From Paeniglutamicibacter psychrophenolicus (GTDB lineage: Bacteria > Actinomycetota > Actinomycetes > Actinomycetales > Micrococcaceae): a DNA stretch of 64,000 bases. Each line of letters opens with the position of its first letter. The first letter of the stretch is position 1. This document shows positions 43,718-52,306 of this stretch, one piece after another. Where the stretch lies: contig NZ_JAUSSH010000002.1 in the NCBI RefSeq assembly GCF_030812255.1, positions 248,001 through 312,000 on the forward strand, in the 5' to 3' direction. The notes beneath the pieces are model-generated. The model had not been told where the DNA came from. It saw only the letters and a list, made by a program, of their open reading frames with translations, and searched no databases. The translations under genes were made by a program, and so were the position numbers.

Positions 43718-45118
43718 ATGTCGCAGGAAGATCCGTCCTCCGCGGACATCGAAACGACCGACAGGCAACAAGCAGCCGGCACAGCGGTGCCTTCGAAATC
43801 GGGGCACCGCACCTTCCTGCATGTGCTGGTCAATACGGCCCTGGCCAATGTGGTCACCAGCTTCCTCTGGTTCGCGCTGACCTTCTGGGTGTACCTAGAG
43901 ACGCGGTCGGTGCTGGCCACCGGGCTCATTGGCGGGACCTATATGCTGCTGGTCGCCTTCTTCGGCCTGTTCTTCGGGGTGCTGGTGGACAGGTACCGCA
44001 AACATGCGGTGATGGTGGGCTCCACCCTGTTCACCGTGGCCTGCTTTGCGGTGGCGGGAACGATGTTCCTGCTGGTTCCCGAGTCCGAGATGCTGAGCCT
44101 GTCCGGGATCTGGTTCTGGCTCTTTGCCCTGGTGGTGCTCATCGGTGCGGTGGTCGAACAGCTGCGCAACATTGCCTTGTCCACCACCGTGACCCTGCTG
44201 GTGCCGGCGGAGCGCCGGGCCAACGCCAACGGACTGGTGGGCACCGTGCAGGGCCTGGCATTCATGATCACAAGTGTCTTCAGCGGCCTGGCGATCGGGT
44301 TCCTGGGCATGGGCGGAACGATCATCATCTCGTTGTCAGCATGCCTGGTGGTGCTCGCGCACCTGCTGTTCCTGCGGATCCCGGAACCGAAGATCGTGCG
44401 GGCAGCCGAACGCGAGAGCTTTGCCGAGCTACGCGCCGGGATCTCCGCGGTGCGTGCCACCCAGGGCCTGTTCGCGCTGATCCTGTTCACCACCTTCAAC
44501 AACCTTACCGGCGGGGTGTTCATGGCGCTCATGGATCCCTACGGCCTGACGATCTTCCCGGTGGAGATCTGGGGCGTGGTGCTCGGGGTGACCGCCACCG
44601 GGTTCCTGATCGGCGGCGGACTGGTGGCCAAGTTCGGCCTGGGCAAGAACCCGATCCGCACCATGCTCATCCTGGTCGCCTGTACCGGGGTGCTGGGCGC
44701 GAGCTTCACGATCCGCGAATGGTGGTGGCTGTACGCCGTGGGAATCTGGGTCTACATGATGCTGATCCCCGCGGTGGAGGCAGCGGAGCAGACGGTGATC
44801 CAGAAGGTGGTGCCCTACGCGGTGCAGGGCAGGGTCTTTGGCTTCGCGATGACCTTCGAAGCCGCAGCCGCACCGATCACCGCGTTCATGATCGCGCCGC
44901 TGGCCGAGTTCTGGATCATTCCCTACATGGATTCCGAACCCGGGAAGCAGGGCTGGGGCTGGTTGCTGGGGGAAGGGGACGCCCGTGGGATCGCGCTGGT
45001 TTTCCTGGTCTCGGGGATCGCCTCGATCGTGCTGGGCCTTGCCGCGCTGGCCACGCGGTCCTACCGGCGGCTGTCGGTCGCCTATGCCACCGCGCCGGAG
45101 AGCGCGCCTCAGCAGTAG
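43718..45118 (+). CDS. Major facilitator superfamily transporter
   Basis: 466-residue permease with about twelve hydrophobic segments and the MFS loop motif GVLVDRYRKHAVMVGS after TM2. The family look is that of drug/secondary-metabolite exporters of the MFS-3 type (as in macrolide efflux). The first ~30 residues are polar. Cytoplasmic loop residues REWWW and KQGWGW are aromatic-rich. The substrate is unknown. It is followed after ~170 bp by an Old Yellow Enzyme gene on the same strand. Confidence 0.82.
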   Translation: MSQEDPSSADIETTDRQQAAGTAVPSKSGHRTFLHVLVNTALANVVTSFLWFALTFWVYLETRSVLATGLIGGTYMLLVAFFGLFFGVLVDRYRKHAVMVGSTLFTVACFAVAGTMFLLVPESEMLSLSGIWFWLFALVVLIGAVVEQLRNIALSTTVTLLVPAERRANANGLVGTVQGLAFMITSVFSGLAIGFLGMGGTIIISLSACLVVLAHLLFLRIPEPKIVRAAERESFAELRAGISAVRATQGLFALILFTTFNNLTGGVFMALMDPYGLTIFPVEIWGVVLGVTATGFLIGGGLVAKFGLGKNPIRTMLILVACTGVLGASFTIREWWWLYAVGIWVYMMLIPAVEAAEQTVIQKVVPYAVQGRVFGFAMTFEAAAAPITAFMIAPLAEFWIIPYMDSEPGKQGWGWLLGEGDARGIALVFLVSGIASIVLGLAALATRSYRRLSVAYATAPESAPQQ

Positions 45119-45286
45119 CGGACACCCTTGGGCATTACCGCTGAACGGGTGCCGGGCGGCGTGATTCCTGCCCTGACCCATTCCGGAGTGTCGGTGTTTC
45201 ACCTCACCCGGGGGCAATGCAGGAATAGCCATGCTGCGGGACCGGTTGCACCAGGCAGCCCACCCCAACGTTTGGAGTACTGCCCC

Positions 45287-46360
45287 ATGGACCTGTTTTC
45301 CCCGCTCACCCTCGGTGACCTCGAACTGCCCAACCGCCTCATCATGGCGCCGCTGACCCGCTCCCGCTCGCGCGTGGACGGCGTGCCGAACGACGATGTC
45401 GTCGAGTACTACCGCCAGCGCGCCTCGATGGGCCTGATCGTATCCGAGGGCGTGTATCCCAGCTTCACCGGCCAGGGGTTCGTCCGCCAGCCGGGACTGG
45501 TCACCGGGGAACAGGTCGCCGGATGGAAGCGCGTCACCGATGCGGTCCACGCGGAGGGCGGACTCATCGTCGCCCAGGTGATGCACGCCGGCCGGGTCAC
45601 CCACACCGAGACCACCGTGCAGCCCCACGTCGTGGCCCCGAGCGCCATCGCCGTGGACGGGGTCACCCGGACATATACGGGAAAGCACGCCTACCCGGTC
45701 CCGCACGCCCTGGGGACCGACGAGCTGCCGGGCATCGTCGAGGAGTTCGTGAACGGATCCCGCAATGCCATCGCCGCCGGGTTCGACGGCGTGGAACTGC
45801 ACGGAGCCAACGGCTACCTGCTGCACGAGTTCGTGGCACCCAGCGCGAACGCCCGCACCGACGCCTACGGCGGCTCCCCGGAAAACCGTGCGCGCTTCGT
45901 CGTTGAGGTGGCCACCGCCGTGGCCAAGGAGATCGGGGCCGGCAGGACGGGGTTGCGCATTTCCCCGGAGCACAACGTGCAGGGTGCGTTGGAAACCGAC
46001 CCGGTGGATGTAGCCGCCACCTATGCGGCGCTGATCGACGGGATTGCGCCCTTGGGTTTGGCCGCGTTGAGCATCCTGCATGCGGACCCCGCAGGTGCAC
46101 TCGTGCAAGACCTGCGCTCGCGCTTCAATGGCCCGGTCCTGCTGAACACCGGCTTCCAGTCCGTCACCACCTACGACGATGCGGCCGCAGTTGCCGCCAA
46201 TAGCTGGGGAGATGCCGTGGTGGTGGGACGCCCGGCGATCGCCAACCCCGATTTGGTGCGCCGCTGGCAGGAGGGCCTCCCGCTGAACGAACCCGATGCG
46301 TCCACCTTCTACACCGAGGGTGCCGCCGGGTACACCGACTACCCGTTCTGGGAGAACTAA
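45287..46360 (+). CDS. Old Yellow Enzyme-type NADH:flavin oxidoreductase / alkene reductase
   Basis: 357-residue FMN enzyme that reduces activated C=C bonds (enones, nitro-olefins) with NAD(P)H. It starts MDLFSPLTLGDLELPNRLIM with the FMN segment MAPLTRSRS. It contains VAQVMHAGRV (residues ~97-106), FDGVELHGANGYLLHEF near 166 and the C-terminal FMN phosphate segment DAVVVGRPAIANPDLVRR. Length and motifs match classical OYE (NemA/XenB-like). The nearby MFS exporter could belong with it in electrophile defence. A very strong terminator follows. Confidence 0.88.
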   Translation: MDLFSPLTLGDLELPNRLIMAPLTRSRSRVDGVPNDDVVEYYRQRASMGLIVSEGVYPSFTGQGFVRQPGLVTGEQVAGWKRVTDAVHAEGGLIVAQVMHAGRVTHTETTVQPHVVAPSAIAVDGVTRTYTGKHAYPVPHALGTDELPGIVEEFVNGSRNAIAAGFDGVELHGANGYLLHEFVAPSANARTDAYGGSPENRARFVVEVATAVAKEIGAGRTGLRISPEHNVQGALETDPVDVAATYAALIDGIAPLGLAALSILHADPAGALVQDLRSRFNGPVLLNTGFQSVTTYDDAAAVAANSWGDAVVVGRPAIANPDLVRRWQEGLPLNEPDASTFYTEGAAGYTDYPFWEN

Positions 46361-46511
46361 CCCACGGGAATCCGGGCAAGTTGGGAACCCTCGGTGGCAG
46401 CGTCCGCAACATCGAAAGGTTCATGAGGACCTGAGCTGTGCGGTGCTCGCCGGTGCCCACCACCGGAGTGAAGCGCGGTCAGACGTCGGGACAGCCCGGC
46501 GAGCTTGAAAG

Positions 46512-46550
46512 CGTTGTGGCTCCCTCTCGGACCGAGAGGGAGCCACAACG
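46512..46550. terminator. Strong palindromic terminator
   Basis: 39-bp perfect palindrome with 19-bp arms around a central A (CGTTGTGGCTCCCTCTCGG on the left). It serves the convergent OYE and Nramp-like genes. Confidence 0.8.
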
Positions 46551-46573
46551 AATTGGTCTCTTGCAGAGAGGCG

Positions 46574-47867
46574 CTACTTGAGCAGCACCGTGATGAGCCG
46601 CAGGGAAGACGCGACGATGGCAATCAGCCCGATTGCGGCGAACAAGTTCTGCCACCACTTGTTGCGCAGGTCCCCCATGATGGAGGTCTTGTTGGCCATG
46701 ATGACAATCAGGACACCGAGGAACGGGGCTATCAAAACGGTCAGGGACTGGGCGATGACGATCAGGCCGACGGGTGAAGCCTGGAACGAAAGGGTGATGG
46801 CCAATCCGAAGGCCAGGATGATTCCCGTGACGATTCTTGCGGTGGGTGACCCTGCCTTTGCCCCACGTCCAAGGGCATCCGAGAACATGGTGCCCCCGGC
46901 CGTGGCATTGGCGATCATCGAGGAGAACGCTGCCCCGGAAAGTCCGAGTGCGAAGACCAGCGATCCAACGGGTCCGGCCAGGGGTTCGAATACCGCAGCC
47001 AGCGCGTTGATGGTTCCGGCTTCGGCGCCCGTCTTGCCGAGCACGGCCGCTGCCACCATGATGACCAGCGCCGTCATGATGCCCGGGGCGACGATGCCGG
47101 GAACAGTGTCGACGAGGGTGATGTCGCGGTAATCGGCACGGGTGCGACGGTGCATCCTTGATGCCGTAGGAGGTGTAGAAGGCCGCGTTGATGGAAAAGT
47201 TGGTTCCGACCAATGCCACCACGAGGATCTCGCTTCCGGCCGGAAGCTGTGGAACCATCCCCTCCATGGCCCGGTACCAGTCGGGTTGGGCAACCAGGAT
47301 GCTCGCGATGAAGGTGATGCCCATGAGCACGACGATCACCAGCAGCGCTTTCTCCACGATTCCGTAGACATTGCGGAATGCCAGCACGATGCCGACCGCG
47401 GCGGTGCACACGATGGGCCACAGGACGGGGGAGCCCCCGAAGACCATGAAAACGCCAAGCCCGGAACCAACTGCGTTGCCGACGGAGAACATGAGGATGA
47501 TGCCAAAGACGCCGATGCCTGCCAAGACGCCGACCGATGGGCCCAGATGATCCTTGATGGAGGTGATCAGAGACGTGGGGGTGGCGATGCCCAGTAGGAC
47601 GCTCATGTCGGTGAAGAAGATCATTAGGGTCGTGGAGACCGCGATGACCCAGAGCAGGGTGTAGCCGTGGCCGCTGCCCGCCTGCACCGCAGTCGTGAGG
47701 TTGCCGGGGCCGAACTGCCATGCTCCGACAACGAAGGCAGGACCCATGAGGGCGAGGTACCCGAGGAAGCCCCGGCGCTTGCCCGGAGCAGGGCTACTGA
47801 CTTCGTGCGTAACCGTCCGTCCGTGGTGGGCATGCGGGGAGGCGACGGTCTTGTGCGGCTCGCTCAT
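46574..47867 (-). pseudogene. Nramp-like transporter with a frameshift
   Basis: The N-terminal ~235 residues read MSEPHKTVAS.. to NAAFYTSYGIKD in one frame. The rest continues in another frame from RTRADYRDITLVDTVPG (about 47150) to RLITVLLK at 46574. The joined protein of about 430 residues has eleven hydrophobic segments and the Nramp fold. TM1 has GPGN (residues 53-56) where metal transporters have DPGN, and TM6 lacks MPH (TNFSINAAF), so it is a non-canonical member. The frame changes around GATGCACCGTCGC; one lost or gained base would restore it, so either a recent pseudogene or a sequencing error. The first frame could instead yield a truncated protein with an unrelated tail. Confidence 0.8.
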
Positions 47868-47940
47868 GTGCGAGTCCTCCTTCTACTGCAGCATATCGGT
47901 GGTCATCATTGACCTAAGTGGAGAGAGTACAGGGATGGCG

Positions 47941-47970
47941 GGCGGGGTGGCAGGCCTGGCTGCCACCCCG
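47941..47970. terminator. Terminator hairpin
   Basis: Perfect 12-bp stem GCGGGGTGGCAG / CTGCCACCCCGC with a 6-nt loop, just after the end of the KfrA-like remnant on the minus strand. Confidence 0.7.
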
Positions 47971-47981
47971 CAGGCTTGTTG

Positions 47982-48357
47982 GCTAGGGGTTCAACGCGTC
48001 GCGTGCCGTGGCACGTTCGACGCGCACGGTCTCGGCATCGACCAACGCACCGGCCTCCACGGCCTCTGCCCGTGCCGCCTCGAGGGTGGTCTGGGATGCC
48101 TCGAGCTATGCGGTGTGCCGGGCCTCGGTCACGGCTACGGCCCACAATCGGAAGAACGCCTGCTGTGCTGCCTCGGTCACCGCGACCACCGGGCGCGAAC
48201 GCTGCGCGCGCCACGCCTCCACGGCGGAGCGGGCGGTTTCCATGGAGACGCCGGCGCGTGAACGCACCGCAGTGACCGTCACCTTGGCGTTCTCCGACTC
48301 CATTGCGTCAATTGCCGCCGCCGCACGGTCCATTGGCGAACCGACCATCGCAATCAC
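47982..48357 (-). pseudogene. KfrA-like DNA-binding protein interrupted by an amber codon
   Basis: Begins at GTG 48357. Residues ~27-52 (VTVTAVRSRAGVSMETARSA and on) match the KfrA N-terminal helix-turn-helix of plasmid partition/regulatory proteins. After 83 codons an in-frame TAG (48106-48108) stops it. The same frame then continues as LEASQTTLEAARAEAVEAGA to a second TAG at 47982, an alpha-helical tail like the KfrA coiled coil. The simplest reading is a gene broken by one nonsense change. KfrA-type proteins are mostly plasmid-borne. Confidence 0.65.
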
Positions 48358-48591
48358 ATCCTAGGTAGTAAAAATATGACGACTATTTGTCTGTTTGTTT
48401 GTTTACCCCTCACGCGGGCTTGGCCGTCATTCCGGCGTTGGGTGTCCCGCCGAGTTCGCCCAGGCGCCGGACCGCCTTGGTGCGGACGCCGTGCTGGCCG
48501 AACTGCGGCAGGAACCGGGGGAAGTACCACGTCACCGGCGGGAACCCCGAAGCTGGAAGACGGCCGTGGCGTGGAGGATGGCCCCAGGGGC

Positions 48592-48807
48592 ATGGAAGAA
48601 ATCTCGCGGGACCGTGACCGTGACCGGGAGCAAGAGCTCCACGGGCTGCGTCTTGATCTGAAACGGCAGATCGTCTCCGCACCTCCGGGCACACCCCGTC
48701 ATGCTGCCCTGATGCAGCAGCTCGAGGCCTTGGACCGGGACAACGACGCCGCGCAGGACCGCTGGTTCGAGGACCTCACGCGAGAGCACCCACTGCACGA
48801 ATCCTGA
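48592..48807 (+). CDS. Small charged hypothetical protein
   Basis: 71 residues from ATG 48592 (MEEISRDRDRDREQELHGLR), highly charged and probably helical throughout. No family recognised. The open frame extends further upstream to 48376, but that part reads as low-complexity Arg/Gly/Pro-rich sequence typical of non-coding GC-rich DNA. It is in a region of plasmid-type debris. Confidence 0.4.
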   Translation: MEEISRDRDRDREQELHGLRLDLKRQIVSAPPGTPRHAALMQQLEALDRDNDAAQDRWFEDLTREHPLHES

Positions 48808-48900
48808 GGATTCCTGCACAGCAACCACAGGGCGTGGCCGTGATCGACATGGATCAGTTGCGAGTGGATATAGCGGTAACCGATGGCGCCAAACTCCCCT

Positions 48901-48939
48901 GTCGTCAATTGTCCAGACAGTGTCTGGACAATTGACGAC
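48901..48939. repeat. Perfect long palindrome, copy 1
   Basis: Arms of 19 bp (GTCGTCAATTGTCCAGACA) around a single G. Its inner 29 bp recur at 49272-49300. It lies just upstream of the YhcG-like nuclease remnant. Confidence 0.8.
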
Positions 48940-48964
48940 AGAGCATCGATGACTGGAACTAGGG

Positions 48965-50028
48965 TTGAACCAAGACCCAGCTCGAACCTGACCTTCCCGT
49001 CGACTATTCCGCCGCCCTGGCCACCCTGAAAGATCTCGTGCGGGAAGCCCAACACCGGGCCCAGCGCGTCGCGAACACCGCCATGATCGAGCTGTACTGG
49101 AACACATCGGCCACACCATCCTCGAGCGGCAGCGTATCCAACCCTGGGGGAGTAACGTCCTGGTGAGGACTGCCCGCGATTTGCGTGCAGAATTTCCGCA
49201 CATGAAAGGATTCTCCCGGACCAATCTGTATAACATGCGCGCCTTCGTCGCGGCCTGGAGCGGGGAAGAACCAATTGTCCAGACACCGTCTGGACAATTG
49301 AGTTGGAGCCACAACGTCGCGCTGCTGAACAATGTCGATGACCAAGAACTGCGTCACTGGTATGCCTCCCTGGCCCTGCAGCATGGGTGATCGGTGGCCG
49401 TCCTGGAACACCAAATTCTCACGTCCCTGCACACTCGCACCGGTGCGGCCCCGAACAACCTCGAGGCACGGTTGCCGGGCGAAGGGACCGACCTGGCGCG
49501 GGAGGTTGCCAAGGACCCCTTGGTGCTGGACTTCCTGAGGCTCACCGAAGATGCCCGGGAACATGCCGTGGAGGAGACCATGACGCTGCGCCTGTCCCAG
49601 ACCCTGGCCGAGTTCGGTCCGGGTTTCGCGTTCGTCGGCCGCCAGTACCACCTCGATGTCGACGGGGAGGACTTCTTCGTGGATTGCTGCTGTACCACGT
49701 GCCGTCGGACCGCTACGTGGTGGTGGAGCTGAAGGCCGGCAAATTCAAGCCCGAGCACCTGGGGCATCTGAATTTCTACGTCGCCGCCGTCGATGACATG
49801 CTGCGGCTGCCCCGGCAGGCCCCGACCGTCGGGATCCTGGTGTGTGGGTCCAAGAACGACCGCACCGTGCGCTATGCCTTGGATGGGTCAACTAATCCGT
49901 TGGCCGTGTCTTCCTACACATACGAGGCGCTTCCGATCGCTGAGAAGGCGACCCTGCCGTCCCCGGATGCCATCACTGCGGCGTGTATGGAGGAGGCTTT
50001 TGATAGCAGGTGTGGGACGTTCCGGTAG
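48965..50028 (+). pseudogene. Broken YhcG/DUF1016-type PDDEXK nuclease gene
   Basis: Readable pieces in order: VDYSAALATLKDLVREAQHR and MIELYWN (from ~48990); a one-base loss near 49104; then RTARDLRAEFPHMKGFSRTN and SHNVALLNNVDDQELRHWYA; a TGG-to-TGA change at 49388-49390; FLRLTEDAREHAVEETMTLR and FAFVGRQYHLDVDGEDFFVD; a frameshift near 49685; then YHVPSDRYVVVELKAGKFKP to the stop near 50028. The acidic/ELK residues of the last parts are the PDDEXK nuclease centre. Intact relatives are ~340-370 residues and occur on mobile and defence islands. At least three lesions make this a dead gene. Confidence 0.78.
49272..49300. repeat. Palindrome copy 2 inside the nuclease remnant
   Basis: CAATTGTCCAGAC-ACC-GTCTGGACAATTG. 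It equals the inner 29 bp of the palindrome at 48901-48939 at 27 positions; the two changes are in the loop. Confidence 0.8.
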
Positions 50029-50046
50029 CGGTTGCGGGTTGATGCG

Positions 50047-51741
50047 GTGTGTAACCTCGCAACATCGTGGACACCAAACCTCACCACTTCGTGGGCAGGT
50101 AGTCTCACGGCTTCGTGTGTCCTGTCTCAAAACATCGTGGACACACGATCTCATGACATCGGAGACACGATGTCTCAACACATCGTGCACACTGTGCTGG
50201 CAGGCGGCGCTGACAGGCTAGGTGCCATGACAAACGCCCTTTCACCTCAGACCCGAGCCGCGATCATCAACTACGATCCGTCCCAGCCGCACGCCTTGAA
50301 CGTGACCGAGTTCTGCCGATCGGTCAAGGTCTCGCGCAGCGTGTTCTACAAGATCCGCGCCCGCGCAGCCAGCGAATCCACGGCCGCCCTGCATCCCCGA
50401 TCCCGTGCCCCGAAGCACCCTTCCAGGCGCTACGGCCCCGAGGTCATCAACGAGCTGGTCAAGATCCGCAAGCGGCTCAAAACGGACGGGTGGGACTACG
50501 GTCCGCGCTCGATCCACTACGAGGCAGCCCTCCAGGACGGCTTCCCCGGCGGCAAGGTGCCCTCGGTGGCAACCATCGCCCGGTTGCTCGCCAGCGTCGG
50601 GCAGGTCGACGCGTCGCCCAGGAAACGCCCCAAATCCTCCTACGTCCCCTTCGTGCGGTCCACCGCCATGTCCCTGTGGCAGCTCGACGCCTTCGAATAC
50701 CGGCTGCACAGCGGGAAGACCAAAACGGTCTACCAGCTCATCGACGATGCCACGCGCTACGACGTGGGGACCTTGGCCTACGCACGCCACGAGAACAGCG
50801 CGGATGCCAAGCACGTCCTGCAACAGGCGATCCACCGGCACGGCGCCCCGGGCGAGGTCCTCTCGGACAACTCCCTGGCCTTCAACCAGCTGCGCCGCGG
50901 CGTGGTCGGACCCGTGGAGACATTCCTTGCCTCTCACGGAACCATGCCCATCAGCGGGCTGCCCGGAAGACCGACCACGCAAGGCAAGAACGAGCGCTCG
51001 CACCAGACACTGATCCGTTTCCTGGATGCCAACCAGCCGGCCTCCTTGGACCAGCTGCAGGGACGGATCAACACCTTTCGCGAGCATTACAACAAGCGCC
51101 GCCCCCACCAGGCCCTGGGGCAGGTGACCCCGGCCGCCGCGTGGGAACTGCTGGAACACACACCCGCGACCAGCCCCATCCCGCTGGTGGTGCTCGAGGC
51201 GAAGGCGTCGGAGTACCGGCAGCTGCGGAACGCTCAGGCACGGGACCTTGACCGTTCCCGCCTGACGGTTTCAAAGACCGGCGAAACCATCCTGGAGGAA
51301 GCCGTGGAACGGGACGGTGACCAGTCGATCGTGGAAGTCACCGGCGCCAACCGCCTGGTCTATTATCACGGTTACCACGTGAAGCTGCCATCAACGTATG
51401 CCGATCGGCAGTTCTACCGCAGGCTCACCGTGGACGAGTTCAGCCTGGCCGACCCGCGCACGGGCCTGATTGTGTTCTCGTTCCCGCTGCCCCTGCGCGC
51501 CCTCAATGTGAGGGGCCGGTACATATCTTCGTACGCCATCCGGGGCGTCCAGATGTCGCATCCCACCAAACACTGGGAACGGAAACACGCAGAACTCAAA
51601 GCCCAATTTGACCGGCGGGAAGTGGACTACCCGGAGGTCTTCATCCGTTGAACCACTGCCGGTAGCTGTGCACGAAGCCGTGAGACTACCTGCCCACGAA
51701 GTGGTGAGGTTTGGTGTCCACGATGTTGCGAGGTTACACAC
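50047..51741 (+). mobile_element. IS481-like element with 71-bp perfect inverted repeats
   Basis: Bounded by perfect 71-bp inverted repeats at 50047-50117 and 51671-51741. The ends read TGTGTAACC...GGTTACACA, i.e. 5'-TG...CA-3'. The left end holds six C(A/T)TCG(T/G)G sites at 50063, 50087, 50111, 50133, 50157 and 50181, about 24 bp apart; the right end holds three. Such multi-site ends are typical of Mu/Tn7-type transposases. I see no target duplication. It sits 19 bp after the stop of the nuclease remnant. Confidence 0.8.
50227..51651 (+). CDS. DDE transposase of the IS481-like element (integrase core plus C-terminal beta domain)
   Basis: 474 residues from ATG 50227. The N-terminal helix-turn-helix (NVTEFCRSVKVSRSVFYKIR) is followed by the RNase H-like core with the catalytic triad D154 (LWQLDAFEYRL), D214 (VLSDNSLAFN) and E256 (GKNERSHQTLIRF), then HYNKRRPHQALG typical of rve integrases. 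The last ~100 residues (YHGYHVKLPSTYADRQFYRR, then DPRTGLIVFSFPL) form an extra domain like the beta-barrel of Mu/TnsB-type transposases. The frame is intact and both ends are perfect, so the element may be active or recently so. Confidence 0.88.
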   Translation: MTNALSPQTRAAIINYDPSQPHALNVTEFCRSVKVSRSVFYKIRARAASESTAALHPRSRAPKHPSRRYGPEVINELVKIRKRLKTDGWDYGPRSIHYEAALQDGFPGGKVPSVATIARLLASVGQVDASPRKRPKSSYVPFVRSTAMSLWQLDAFEYRLHSGKTKTVYQLIDDATRYDVGTLAYARHENSADAKHVLQQAIHRHGAPGEVLSDNSLAFNQLRRGVVGPVETFLASHGTMPISGLPGRPTTQGKNERSHQTLIRFLDANQPASLDQLQGRINTFREHYNKRRPHQALGQVTPAAAWELLEHTPATSPIPLVVLEAKASEYRQLRNAQARDLDRSRLTVSKTGETILEEAVERDGDQSIVEVTGANRLVYYHGYHVKLPSTYADRQFYRRLTVDEFSLADPRTGLIVFSFPLPLRALNVRGRYISSYAIRGVQMSHPTKHWERKHAELKAQFDRREVDYPEVFIR

Positions 51742-52306
51742 CCGATCGCCCCACACCTGCTACCGAAAGCCTCGGCTAAACAGCGGCGCTCGAACACGAA
51801 CCGGAGAATCTGCCCGACGCGTGACGACTTGGCAGGCCAGCCACTCACGAATCCAAACGGTTCAGATTGACGAGGGATTCATCCCGCCCAGGTTGGACTT
51901 GGGCGAATGCCTTGGCTCAGCAGGAATATAGCGGAACCGGTCCAACCTGCGGGCAGGGAGGTGCCGAGGGCTTCCAACACTGGTGAGTCCTGAAATCGAC
52001 AGAAAACAGGGATTCCAGAAGTGCTGTTATCGGCGGATAGGTTCAAGTGAATCTCATGCGCAATCCCCGCAGCCCAGACGTTCTAAACATGGCTCCGACT
52101 AAGAAAAGGGTGCCGGCCAGGTTTCCCTGCCGGAACCCTCCAAAAAGAACCGCTACTACTTCTTCACAGTCAACGTCTGCTTTAACACCTTGGTCTGCTC
52201 CTTCGACCACACCTTCGTGGTCGTCTTCTGCTTGGTCACCACTTCACGGGACTTGACCGTCCAGGGAAGAATGCAGGCACTCGGTGATTGCCTAAGTGAG
52301 AGGAGT
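51742..52306. other. Gap with inverted remnant of a nuclease gene 3' end
   Basis: On the minus strand, 51750-51779 resembles the end of the nuclease gene on the other side of the IS (AEAFGSRCG against EEAFDSRCG; TAGCAGGTGTGGG shared exactly). The remaining ~500 bp show no gene. A minus-strand stretch ending near 52156 encodes a Lys/Thr-rich tail (PWTVKSREVVTKQK) that I cannot place. Confidence 0.45.

Noticed and set aside
50047-50200. Regular 24-bp repeats at the IS left end as a CRISPR array
   Set aside because: The repeats are short degenerate motifs without constant repeat/unique spacer structure, and they sit inside transposon ends.
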